DNA from: Pauljensenia hongkongensis
Lineage (GTDB): Bacteria; Actinomycetota; Actinomycetes; Actinomycetales; Actinomycetaceae
Assembly (NCBI RefSeq): GCF_001746855.1
Contig: NZ_CP017298.1
Location: forward strand, 946,422 to 981,324
Length of the DNA: 34,903 nucleotides
Direction: 5' to 3'
Shown: piece by piece, positions 1-7,347 of the stretch
Numbering within the stretch: the first letter of the stretch is position 1
Layout: each line of letters opens with the position of its first letter
Position numbers and translations under genes: made by a program
Notes under the pieces: model-generated
The model's database searches: none
Told to the model about the DNA's origin: nothing
Seen by the model: only the letters and a program-made list of their open reading frames with translations

Positions 1-462
1 CTGCGCCACGACCCGCAGGGAGTGCTCGCCTCCGCCGTCGCCGCCCTCAAGTTCAAGGGCAGCGGGCGCACCGACCTGCCCAAGGGCCTTTACGAGGGGC
101 GCGGCAAGAACCACGGCTCCGCGGCGGCGCGCGCCTACGAGGAGCAGATCACGGGCTACCCCGTCGAGTACTCCATCTACGTGGAAGGCGACCTGTCCGA
201 GGTCGAGTTCGACGGCTTCCGGGACGGCGTGCTCCTCGAGGCGAAGGGGCCGAGCATTGCCAATATCCTCAGCCACGAATGGGGTGAGCATCAGATTTAC
301 GAATACCTTGAGGATATGCAGAAGCAACTGGACGCAATGGCGAGAGGAGGCCTCGACATGCCCATACACTGGTATTTTGCGGAGGAGGAAGCAATGAACA
401 TTATGCTGGATACCGACGATATTCCTGACGGAATATCCCTTTTTTTCGAACCGCCGAAGTAA
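1..462 (+). CDS. C-terminal part of a polymorphic toxin with a Tox-REase-5 nuclease domain (5' truncated by window edge)
   Basis: The frame is open from the first base, so this is the end of a longer protein. The GTG at 22 has no convincing ribosome site. The visible 153 codons match the Tox-REase-5 pattern of bacterial polymorphic toxins: a lead-in RAYEEQITG, then VEFDGF (Asp about codon 71), then LLEAKG (Glu about 80, Lys about 82), the PD-(D/E)xK-type nuclease triad, and a distal PIHWYFAEEEA block. Predicted role: a DNA-cleaving effector delivered to competitors and neutralised in the producer by the immunity gene that follows 31 bases later. The delivery domains lie upstream and cannot be seen. 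Codon use changes around base 250: the last ~200 bases are much richer in A+T than the first part, suggesting a swapped C-terminal tip. The family call rests on motif recognition. Confidence 0.8.
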   Translation: MRHDPQGVLASAVAALKFKGSGRTDLPKGLYEGRGKNHGSAAARAYEEQITGYPVEYSIYVEGDLSEVEFDGFRDGVLLEAKGPSIANILSHEWGEHQIYEYLEDMQKQLDAMARGGLDMPIHWYFAEEEAMNIMLDTDDIPDGISLFFEPPK

Positions 463-493
463 CATCTGGATGAGAAAGGAGCCAACTGTCATT

Positions 494-1180
494 ATGAAGT
501 GGTTCGCGAAGGTTCGTTTGGGGTCGTGGGCGTCGGATGCGACCGCTACGGCGGAGCGGGTGATGCCGTGGCTGGACTCCCTGGCCCAGGTCAGCCCCCT
601 GCTGGCCGAATGGAAACTGCTCGGCAAGTCACGCTACGAGTGCCTAGTCGCCCGCCCCCTCACACTCGACACCCTCCGCATCCGCCTATGGGAGGGGAGG
701 TCGAAGGTGATTTTCCCCGGCCGCACCATCCCCGGATACCAGGCTTCCCCCGCCTTCGCCGGGGACATCGACGAAAGCGCGAGCGTCCTGCGCATCAGCG
801 GAGGCATCTACATCGGGCCCGACCACCCGGGGATCAACACGCTGAACATCAAATTCGGCGCACTTGAGGTGGAGGAGCTTGAGGGTCTTGCGGACCCACT
901 CATCGATGCGACGGTGGGCGCCTTCGACCCCGTGTACCTGTCAATCTGCGACCTGGACGTGAGCGTGGACAGGGAGTGGGATAAGTTCTTGCCCGGGTGG
1001 AAGATCTACCTGCCCCACACCGCCCCACCCACCCGCGCCCAACAAGCCCAGCAGGCCGCCACCACCACCCGACCCCTCGACCACGGAACCGTCTACACCA
1101 TCGCCACCCCCACCACATACCCAACCCGCACCACCGACTGGACCAAAGACCCCAAACCCGACACCGACCCCGACGCCTAA
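494..1180 (+). CDS. Immunity protein, probable Imm52 family, copy 1
   Basis: This 228-residue cytoplasmic protein follows the Tox-REase-5 toxin. The ATG at 494 is chosen over the in-frame ATG at 470 because an AAAGGAG ribosome site (475-481) sits 12 bases before it and because the three paralogues all start at the equivalent Met followed by an aromatic position and LGSW/LGPW. Conserved landmarks are RVMPWLDSLAQVSPLLAEW near the N terminus, a PAFAGDID segment, SICDLDVSVDREWD and PGWKIYLPHTA, then a Pro/Thr-rich tail. Immunity genes next to Tox-REase-5 toxins are commonly Imm52, and I assign the family on that basis plus the Trp-rich alpha/beta look; Imm52 itself would need a profile search. 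It presumably binds and blocks the toxin nuclease. Confidence 0.7.
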   Translation: MKWFAKVRLGSWASDATATAERVMPWLDSLAQVSPLLAEWKLLGKSRYECLVARPLTLDTLRIRLWEGRSKVIFPGRTIPGYQASPAFAGDIDESASVLRISGGIYIGPDHPGINTLNIKFGALEVEELEGLADPLIDATVGAFDPVYLSICDLDVSVDREWDKFLPGWKIYLPHTAPPTRAQQAQQAATTTRPLDHGTVYTIATPTTYPTRTTDWTKDPKPDTDPDA

Positions 1181-1292
1181 AACCCGCCCCCCGGCACACG
1201 CGGTCCACCGAGGTCCCCCAACCCCGTGCCTCCGCCGCTCCCTGCGCCAGTTCCGAACACGACACACCCACCCTATGTAAGCGAGGCCGATA

Positions 1293-1964
1293 ATGTACTG
1301 GTGCTCAGAAGTTTGTTTGGGGTCGTGGGCGTCGGATGCGACCGTTACGGCGGAGCGGGTGATGCCGTGGCTGGGCTCCCTGGCCCAGGTGAGCCCCCTG
1401 CTGGCCGAATGGAAGCTGCTGGGCAAGTCGCGCTACGAGTGCCTGGTCGCCCGCCCCCTCACACTCGACACGCTCCGCGTCCGTCTATGGGAGGGGCGCT
1501 ACGGCACCCGTAGACCCGCGTACGGCGCTGCCCCGGCTTTCGCCGGGGACATCGACGAAGGCGCGAGCGTCCTCCGCCTTAGCGGCGGTATCTACATCGG
1601 CCCTGATCACCCGGGGATCAACACGTTGGACATCAAATTCGGTGCACCCACCGCAGAGGATCTCGAAGACTTCGCGGACCCACTCATCGACACGACAGTG
1701 AAGGCACTGGCCCCCGTGTACCTGTCAATCTGCGACCTGGATGTGAGCGTGGACCGCGACTGGGACATGTTCTTGCCCGGATGGAAGATCTACCTGCCCC
1801 ACACCGCCCCACCCACCCGCATCCAGCAGGCCCAGCAGGCAGCCACCACCACCCGACCCCTCGACCACGGAACCGTCTACACCATCGCCACCCCCACCAC
1901 ATACCCAACCCGCACCACCGACTGGACCAAAGACCCCAAACCCGACACCGACCCCGACGCCTAA
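1293..1964 (+). CDS. Immunity protein paralogue, probable Imm52 family, copy 2
   Basis: This 223-residue protein is a paralogue of copy 1, starting MYWCSEV. The first ~65 and last ~85 residues are almost the same as copy 1, while the centre differs (after RLWEGR the sequence reads YGTRRPAYGAAPAFAGDID). The ATG at 1293 is preceded by a weak GAGG ribosome site. The ~35 bases before the start are nearly identical to those before copy 3 but unlike those before copy 1, so copies 2 and 3 came from duplication of a gene-plus-leader unit. It probably protects against a variant Tox-REase-5 toxin the strain no longer, or never, encoded next to it (inference). Confidence 0.7.
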   Translation: MYWCSEVCLGSWASDATVTAERVMPWLGSLAQVSPLLAEWKLLGKSRYECLVARPLTLDTLRVRLWEGRYGTRRPAYGAAPAFAGDIDEGASVLRLSGGIYIGPDHPGINTLDIKFGAPTAEDLEDFADPLIDTTVKALAPVYLSICDLDVSVDRDWDMFLPGWKIYLPHTAPPTRIQQAQQAATTTRPLDHGTVYTIATPTTYPTRTTDWTKDPKPDTDPDA

Positions 1965-2113
1965 AGCCCACTCCTCAGCACACCCGGTCCACTACCCCTG
2001 AGCACGGCACATGCCCACCGCCGCACCGCACCATTCCCGAAGCAGCACACCCCTCCGCCGCTCCCTGTGCCCGTCCCGAGCAACACACCCACCCTATGTA
2101 AGCGAGGCCGATA

Positions 2114-2785
2114 ATGGATTGGAATGCGAAGATTCGTTTGGGGCCGTGGGCGTCGGACGCGACCGCTACGGCGGAGCGGGTGATGCCGTGGCTGGACTCC
2201 CTTGCCCAGGTGAGCCCCCTGCTGGCCGACTGGAAACTGATGGGCAACTCCCGCTACAAGTGCCTAGTCGCCCGCCCCCTCACTCTCGACACGCTCCGCG
2301 TACGGCTGTGGGAGGGCCGCTACAGCGCCAGCAGCCCAGGGTACGTCGCATATCCTGCTTTCTCCGGGGACATCGACGAGGGGCCCGCCATCCTCAGTAT
2401 CAATGGCGGCATCAACATCGGGCGCGGCTATCCCAGAATCAGCATCCTGAACATCAAGTTCGCCGACATCGACCCCGACAACCTCGAAGACTTCGCCGAC
2501 GCCTTCATCGACACGACAGTGGCTGCCTTCGACCCCGTGTACCTGTCAATCTGCGACCTGGATGTGAGCGTGGACCGCGAATGGGACATGTTCTTGCCCG
2601 GCTGGAAGATCTACCTGCCCCACACCGCCCCACCCACCCGCATCCAGCAGGCCCAACAAGCAGCCACCACCACCCGGCACCTCCACACCGGCACCGTCTA
2701 CACCATCGCCACCCCCACCACATACCCACCCCACACCACCGACTGGACCAAAGACCCCAAACCCCACACCGACCCCAACACCTGA
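2114..2785 (+). CDS. Immunity protein paralogue, probable Imm52 family, copy 3
   Basis: Third tandem paralogue, 223 residues, starting MDWNAKIRLGPW. It shares the conserved ends with its neighbours; the central part (YSASSPGYVAYPAFSGDID, then INIGRGYPRISILNIKF) is distinct. A GAGG site six bases before ATG 2114 supports the start. Its 3' flank (2786-3090) carries the repeat array also found after copy 4 at 20775-21000, so copies 3 and 4 are related by a duplication that includes flanking DNA. The C-terminal Pro/Thr/His-rich tail comes from an ACC-rich stretch shared by all four copies. Confidence 0.7.
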   Translation: MDWNAKIRLGPWASDATATAERVMPWLDSLAQVSPLLADWKLMGNSRYKCLVARPLTLDTLRVRLWEGRYSASSPGYVAYPAFSGDIDEGPAILSINGGINIGRGYPRISILNIKFADIDPDNLEDFADAFIDTTVAAFDPVYLSICDLDVSVDREWDMFLPGWKIYLPHTAPPTRIQQAQQAATTTRHLHTGTVYTIATPTTYPPHTTDWTKDPKPHTDPNT

Positions 2786-2862
2786 GGCACGGTGGAAGCA
2801 GAACCCGGCAGCTCACACTGTCCGCACACACCCTCATGAGCCAACCCCCCACTCGAGTCCAC

Positions 2863-3082
2863 GCCCGCACCACTTAGACACTGCCCGCACCACTTAGACC
2901 CCCGACACGCCGGGACAACCAGGGCCCACGTCGGCCCAAGTGGTGCAACGGAACGCCAAGTGGCGCAGCGGCACAGCAGCGCGCTAAATGGTGCAACGGC
3001 GCAGCAGCGGGCTACGTGGCACAGCAGCGCGCTAAGTGGTGCAACGGCGCGCTAAGTGGCGCAGCAGCGGCTAAATCCCGCA
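2863..3082 (+). repeat. Array of ~20-bp repeats around AAGTGGTGCAACGG and its inverse
   Basis: The gene-free stretch 2786-3325 holds two direct copies of GCCCGCACCACTTAGAC (2863 and 2883), spaced 20 bases apart. Then come at least six degenerate units in the opposite sense: CAAGTGGTGCAACGG (2937), CAAGTGGCGCAGCGG (2957), TAAATGGTGCAACGGC (2985), CTACGTGGCACAGCAG (3012), CTAAGTGGTGCAACGGC (3033) and CTAAGTGGCGCAGCAG (3052). The left pair and right units are inverse complements (GCACCACTTA / TAAGTGGTGC), so the whole can fold back. A related array follows the fourth immunity gene at 20856-21000. No open frame with coding character crosses it. Function unknown; it could be a recombination substrate, a terminator cluster or a protein-binding array. 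Confidence 0.75.
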
Positions 3083-3253
3083 GTGCGGTGTACAAAGTCG
3101 CGCAAAGCACCGACAAAGAACCATACCCCGGGCCACCCTGCAAGCAACCGCCCGGAAACTAGGCGGACCCCGGACACGAACGCCCCGGGCCTCACCGCAA
3201 GCGACCGCCACGAACACCACGGGCCGCTGCGCGCAGGGGCACGCGGACAGCCA

Positions 3254-3284
3254 GGCGGCGGGGGCGCTGAGCGCTCCCGCCGCC
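3254..3284 (-). terminator. Hairpin terminator downstream of fixX
   Basis: A 14-base stem (GGCGGCGGGGGCGC with GCGCTCCCGCCGCC, one G-T wobble) and a TGA loop lie 41 bases past the fixX stop. There is no T tract, as is usual in high-GC actinobacteria. It probably ends the fixABCX transcript. Confidence 0.65.
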
Positions 3285-3325
3285 GTGACCAGGTGGGGCC
3301 CAGGGCCCCGCCTTCGTCGTCCGCC

Positions 3326-3622
3326 TCAGCCCTCGCGGAACATGATGCCGAAGCTGCCGCGCGGGTAGTGCCACTTGAGCACGCCCTTCGGCGCCATGGC
3401 CAAGCAGGTCCCGCACTCCAGGCACGCCGCGTACTCGACGCCGATCGTGCCATCGGCCTCGACCGAGTACACGTGCGCCGGGCAGACGCGCTCCAGCAGG
3501 GGGCCGGCGCCTAGCCTGCGGGCCAGCTCCTGATCGACCTCGATGTGGGATTCCTCCTCATCCAGGTTGTAGGTGTTCCCAGCCAGTCGGGCAGGGACAC
3601 TTTCGACGACGAATCCAGCCAT
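3326..3622 (-). CDS. fixX: Ferredoxin-like protein FixX
   Basis: This 98-residue iron-sulfur protein is the usual size for FixX. It carries a Cys-Pro (VCPAHVYS) followed by the cluster ACLECGTCLAMAP, the Cys arrangement expected for a single [4Fe-4S] centre. In the FixABCX complex it takes electrons between the electron-transfer flavoprotein FixAB and the quinone oxidoreductase FixC. It is the last gene of the fix operon, 28 bases after fixC. A strong AAAGGAGG ribosome site eight bases before ATG 3622 fixes the start. A hairpin terminator follows. In E. coli fixABCX adjoins the carnitine operon and supplies electrons to crotonobetainyl-CoA reductase; the same pairing here supports that role. 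Confidence 0.9.
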   Translation of the reverse strand: MAGFVVESVPARLAGNTYNLDEEESHIEVDQELARRLGAGPLLERVCPAHVYSVEADGTIGVEYAACLECGTCLAMAPKGVLKWHYPRGSFGIMFREG

Positions 3623-3650
3623 TGCTCCGTCCTCCTTTCACAAAGTGCCG

Positions 3651-4949
3651 TCACAGGGCGCGGACGCCCGCCAGGACATCCCCCGCGATATGCGTGAGTT
3701 TCAGCCCCGACGCCTTGAGGACGTCGAATCCGACCTTGCGCATATGGCGCCTGGGCTTCAGGTCGTGGTTGAAGATCCCGTAGAACACCTCTGCGGCCAG
3801 CTTGCCGTAGTCCGTGTACATGCGGGGGCGCTCCAGGAAGGCCGGGGCCTTCGCGTAGGTCGCCATGTCCTTGCCGACGAAACCGGAGTCGAGCAGGCGC
3901 AGGTACGCGTCCATCGCCTCCTGGCCGAAGTCCTCCTTGTTGAAGGCCCTGCGGATCGTCTCCGCCGCCGCGATCGCGGATCCCGCCGCCAGGTCCATGC
4001 CCCGGATGGTGAGCCCCGTGTTGAGGGTGAATCCCGCCGCGTCCCCGACGATGATGAGCCCGGGACGGGTCAGGTCGTGGGACGCCATCGCGGGGCCGTC
4101 CTCGATGGTGAGGTGGCAGCCGTACTCCAGCAGGGTGCCGTCCTCCAGGAGCGGGGCGATGGCCGGGTGGCCCAGCATGTGGTCGTGGACGTCCGACGAG
4201 GACAGGCCCGACTTCTCGAGGTCGTCCAGGCGCATGACCACGCCGATGGAGACGGACTCCTGGTTGGTGTAGAGGAACCCGCCGCCGGCGACGCCCTTGG
4301 TGCAGTCCCCGACCATCGCGTAGGCCACGCCCTCGTCGCCGCGGACGTTGAAGCGGTCCTCGAGGACCTTGCGCGGCAATCCGATGACGGACTTCACGCC
4401 GACCGCGAGGTGCTTCATGGGCTCCTTGGCGCGGATGCCCGCCTGCTGGGCGATGAAGGAGTTGACCCCGTCCGCAGCGACGACCACGTGGGAGCGCAGT
4501 TCGTCCTCGCCAGCGCGGACGCCGACGATCTGCTCGCCTTCCACGATGAGGGAATCGACCTTCACGCCGGGCATGACGGTGACCCCCGCCTCCTCGCACT
4601 GCTCGAGCAGCCAGGCGTCGAGTTTGGCGCGCAGGACGGTCACGGCGTTAGCGGGTTCGCTCAGGCGCTGATCCCAGTAGTCGATGTTGACGTAGGAACC
4701 CTCGTTGATGAGGCTCACGCAGTTCCGGGTGATCCTGCGCTCCACGGGGGCGGCGTCCACGAAGTCGGGGAAGACCTTCTCCATGATGCGGCAGTAGAAC
4801 ACCCCGCCGGACAGGTTCTTCGATCCCGGCTCCGCGCCGCGCTCGACGAGCAGGACCTCCCGTCCCTGTCCGGCCAGGGTGTAGGCGCACACGGCGCCCG
4901 CCACGCCCCCGCCGATAACGATGACATCGAAGTCGACTTCCTCGGACAT
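3651..4949 (-). CDS. fixC: FAD-dependent oxidoreductase FixC (ETF-quinone oxidoreductase-like)
   Basis: This 432-residue flavoprotein is close to the E. coli FixC length. The N terminus has the Rossmann FAD motif (VIVIGGGVAGAVCAYTLAG), and an FAD-binding GDAAGF block occurs about residue 276. It belongs to the geranylgeranyl-reductase/ETF-QO-like family and should pass electrons between FixAB/FixX and the quinone pool or a low-potential acceptor. It sits 15 bases after fixB in the order fixA-fixB-fixC-fixX. A GGAAGAAG purine run precedes the ATG at 4949. Confidence 0.9.
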   Translation of the reverse strand: MSEEVDFDVIVIGGGVAGAVCAYTLAGQGREVLLVERGAEPGSKNLSGGVFYCRIMEKVFPDFVDAAPVERRITRNCVSLINEGSYVNIDYWDQRLSEPANAVTVLRAKLDAWLLEQCEEAGVTVMPGVKVDSLIVEGEQIVGVRAGEDELRSHVVVAADGVNSFIAQQAGIRAKEPMKHLAVGVKSVIGLPRKVLEDRFNVRGDEGVAYAMVGDCTKGVAGGGFLYTNQESVSIGVVMRLDDLEKSGLSSSDVHDHMLGHPAIAPLLEDGTLLEYGCHLTIEDGPAMASHDLTRPGLIIVGDAAGFTLNTGLTIRGMDLAAGSAIAAAETIRRAFNKEDFGQEAMDAYLRLLDSGFVGKDMATYAKAPAFLERPRMYTDYGKLAAEVFYGIFNHDLKPRRHMRKVGFDVLKASGLKLTHIAGDVLAGVRAL

Positions 4950-4964
4950 GTTCTTCTTCCCGTA

Positions 4965-5837
4965 TCAGGACAGCGCCGCCGTGAGGGCGGGCACGACATC
5001 GTAGATGTCTCCCACGATGCCGTAGTCGGAGATCTGGAAAATCGGGGCCTCGGCGTCACTGTTGACCGCGACGACGATCTTGGAGCCCGCCATGCCGGAG
5101 GTGTGCTGCACCTGTCCGGAGATGCCGAGGGCGACGTAGACGTCCGGCGAGACGCGCATGCCGGAGACCCCGACGTAGCGGTCCTTGGTCATCCACGCCG
5201 TGCCTTCGGCCAGCGGGCGCGAGCAGGCGATCTCGGCGCCGAGGGCGTCGGCCAGGGCCTGGGCGAGGGCGAGGTCCTCCTCGGCCTTGAATCCGCGCCC
5301 GCAGGACACGATGCGGCGCGCCGCGGCGAGGTTCGCGGGGCCCGAGCCCGAGGGCTGGACGTCGACGACCTCGGCGCCCATGGGGGTTCCCTCGTGGACT
5401 TGGGCCGCGGGGCCGTCGGCCTCCACCGCGGCGCCCCCTTCGAGGACCAGGACGGCGCCCTTGAAGGCGACGGTCTCGTTGGTGAGGCCCCCGTAACGGG
5501 CCACCTCGGCGCCCTCGGCGCTGACGCTCGTGGCGCCGACGATGACGGGGAGCGCCAGGGCAGCCGCAGCGGCGCCCGCGAAGGAGCGCTCAGCGGGCCG
5601 GTTCGCCGCGAGGATCACGTCGCCCTTCGCATCGGCGAGCAGTCCTGCGACGACGCCCGCGTAGGCCTCGGCGGGCACGTTCTCGGCGGTGGGGATGTGG
5701 ATGACGCTGTCGACGCCTCCGACGGCGGGGGCCGACGGGGCGACGGCGATGACGGTGGTGGTCCCGCCGACCGCGGCCGCGACCTCAACGAGGTTGGCGA
5801 TGCGCTCGTCGGTGGTGAGGATCCAGGTGTTCGTCAT
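4965..5837 (-). CDS. fixB: Electron transfer flavoprotein alpha subunit FixB
   Basis: This 290-residue protein has a degenerate N-terminal half and the conserved C-terminal FAD-binding domain of ETF-alpha. Recognisable are [40 protein letters not shown], the core [12 protein letters not shown] and [22 protein letters not shown]. It pairs with FixA (17 bases upstream) to form the ETF heterodimer that delivers electrons to the acyl-CoA dehydrogenase CaiA. It is slightly shorter than E. coli FixB (about 313 residues), mostly in the N-terminal domain. Confidence 0.9.
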   Translation of the reverse strand: MTNTWILTTDERIANLVEVAAAVGGTTTVIAVAPSAPAVGGVDSVIHIPTAENVPAEAYAGVVAGLLADAKGDVILAANRPAERSFAGAAAAALALPVIVGATSVSAEGAEVARYGGLTNETVAFKGAVLVLEGGAAVEADGPAAQVHEGTPMGAEVVDVQPSGSGPANLAAARRIVSCGRGFKAEEDLALAQALADALGAEIACSRPLAEGTAWMTKDRYVGVSGMRVSPDVYVALGISGQVQHTSGMAGSKIVVAVNSDAEAPIFQISDYGIVGDIYDVVPALTAALS

Positions 5838-5854
5838 TGTTCTGCTGTCCTTTC

Positions 5855-6616
5855 TCAGAGTGCGCCGGCGTTGCGCAGGGCGGCGACGAGCTGGGCGGCG
5901 GCGTCGTCTCCGGTGAACGTCTCGTTGCGGCGGGCCTTGGCGACCGGCTTGGAGCGGCCGGTGATCTCCAGCGCCGTGTCAACGGTGGGCAGATCGGCGA
6001 CGGCGACCTTCTCGAGGGGCTTCTTCCCAGCGGCGAGAATGTCCTTCATGCCGGGGACCTTCACGGGGGCGGCGTCGGTGGCGACGGCGGCGACGACGGG
6101 GCCGTCGACCCTGATGGTGCGGGTGCCGCCCGCAGTGGACTGGGTGAGCTTCCAGCCGTCGCCCGCGGCCTCGACCGCGACGACTTCCTGGAAGCACGGC
6201 CAGCCGAGGAAGCCGGCGATGAGGGTGGGGACGATCTTCGCGGATTCGTCGATGGAGGAGTCGCCCGTCAGGACGAGGCTGGCCCCCTCGACCTTGCCGA
6301 CGAGTCCCGCCAGGGCGCTCGCGACGGTGGTGGCGTTCCAGTCGGCGGTGGCGTCGTCGGCGACGACCAGGGCGCGGTCCATGCCCCTGGACAGTGCCCC
6401 CTTCTTCGCCATCGACGAGGCGACGGCCTTACCGCCGACGGAGACGCCGACGACATCGGTGCCGAGGGAGTCGGCGAGGGCGCGCCCCACCTGCACGGCG
6501 ACGGGGTCGTATTCGGAGATCGCGGCCTTGGCGCGCGACCAGTCGACTGCGCCGGAGGCGTCGACGGTGGTGTCTTGCGGGTCTGCTGCGTACTTGTACG
6601 CGACGATGATGCTCAT
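5855..6616 (-). CDS. fixA: Electron transfer flavoprotein beta subunit FixA
   Basis: FixA forms the ETF heterodimer with FixB and passes electrons to crotonobetainyl-CoA reductase. The start is set at the ATG at 6616 (MSIIVAYKYAADPQ): an AAAGGG ribosome site lies six bases before it, the beginning aligns with FixA/ETF-beta proteins, and the resulting 253 residues match the family length. A longer frame to 6667 would add 17 unlikely residues; the adjacent ATG at 6619 is the only serious alternative. Conserved ETF-beta features include VGRALADSLGTDVVGVSVGG, ALVVADDATADWNATTVA and the LVLTGDSSIDESAKIVP block. It is the first gene of fixABCX and is divergent from the TetR gene. Confidence 0.88.
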   Translation of the reverse strand: MSIIVAYKYAADPQDTTVDASGAVDWSRAKAAISEYDPVAVQVGRALADSLGTDVVGVSVGGKAVASSMAKKGALSRGMDRALVVADDATADWNATTVASALAGLVGKVEGASLVLTGDSSIDESAKIVPTLIAGFLGWPCFQEVVAVEAAGDGWKLTQSTAGGTRTIRVDGPVVAAVATDAAPVKVPGMKDILAAGKKPLEKVAVADLPTVDTALEITGRSKPVAKARRNETFTGDDAAAQLVAALRNAGAL

Positions 6617-6686
6617 CATCTGCCCTTTCTGCACGAGGGTGCTGTTGGTGGTCTGTGGGGCGTCCAACCCCTGCGGGATGTGAAGA

Positions 6687-6715
6687 GGGTCGCTTAGAAT
6701 TACGGCATACGACCC
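6687..6715. promoter_or_regulatory. Candidate TetR operator in the fixA/tetR divergent promoter region
   Basis: The 122 bases between fixA and the TetR gene contain a 6-base perfect inverted repeat, GGGTCG (6687-6692) and CGACCC (6710-6715), separated by 17 bases. Between the arms lies TAGAAT (6695-6700), a plausible -10 for the regulator gene (ATG-equivalent GTG at 6739). An operator overlapping the -10 would suit autoregulation and repression of fixA. No convincing -35 was seen. Confidence 0.4.
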
Positions 6716-6738
6716 CCCTCGCGGAAGGAGTGCGCGCT

Positions 6739-7347
6739 GTGACGCGTTTCGCGGTTCTCAGTCCCGCCAAAGCAGGTCGGCCCCGCGATCCCCAACTGGA
6801 GGAACGCGTCTTCCGCGCTGCCCTCGACCTCTACGGGGAGGCGGGATGGGCGGGGTTCAACCTGACGAAGATCGCCGCCGAGGCCGGAGTCGGCAAGTCG
6901 AGCCTGTACTCGCGCTGGAGCGACCGCGACGAGCTGCTCCACCGCGCCTTCGCTGCCCTGGTGGTCTGTCCGGGGCCCCGTGGGGACTCCCCCAGGGAGA
7001 TCCTGGCCAACGAGGCGGACTTCCGGCTCCGGGAGTACCTGGGGCCGAACCGCTCGGCCGTGCGCAGGCTCTTCGTCGAAGCGGGCAACGCCGAGAACCC
7101 GGTGATCTGGCAGATCTACGAGGATCTGTTCGTCACTCCCCTGTCGGCCATCCACGAGCGCCTGTGGGAGTTCAAACTCAGCGGCGCCCTGCCCCGCAGC
7201 ACGTCGGTGGTGCGCCTCCTGGACGCCATCGAGGGGAGCGTGCTGATGCGCACGTTCTGCCTGCCCGATGACGTCATCGGCTGCTTCTTGGAGAAGGTCC
7301 CGGACTACGTGTCCGACCTGGTTGACGATCAACTCCACCACCACTAG
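6739..7347 (+). CDS. TetR/AcrR family transcriptional regulator
   Basis: This 202-residue DNA-binding repressor has an N-terminal helix-turn-helix (FNLTKIAAEAGVGKSSLYSR, about residues 38-57) and a diverse C-terminal ligand domain. The GTG at 6739 is chosen because AAGGAG (6725-6730) lies eight bases before it; the longer frame to 6655 lacks a ribosome site and overlaps the promoter region. It lies between the fix operon (divergent) and the cai-like operon (convergent), so it is the best candidate local regulator of carnitine metabolism, probably sensing a pathway acid or CoA ester (inference). Its stop codon overlaps the stop codon of the convergent hydrolase gene. Confidence 0.85.
   Translation: MTRFAVLSPAKAGRPRDPQLEERVFRAALDLYGEAGWAGFNLTKIAAEAGVGKSSLYSRWSDRDELLHRAFAALVVCPGPRGDSPREILANEADFRLREYLGPNRSAVRRLFVEAGNAENPVIWQIYEDLFVTPLSAIHERLWEFKLSGALPRSTSVVRLLDAIEGSVLMRTFCLPDDVIGCFLEKVPDYVSDLVDDQLHHH

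Noticed and set aside
22-24. GTG at base 22 as the start of a short toxin-like gene
   Set aside because: The frame is open to the window edge and there is no ribosome site before 22, so the gene continues upstream.
2863-3082. CRISPR array
   Set aside because: Units are degenerate, of mixed orientation, and without spacers of constant length or cas genes.
3573-6683. A 1036-codon plus-strand open frame opposite fixABCX
   Set aside because: It is the mirror of well-conserved minus-strand genes, lacks a ribosome site and matches no family; long antisense frames are expected at this GC content.
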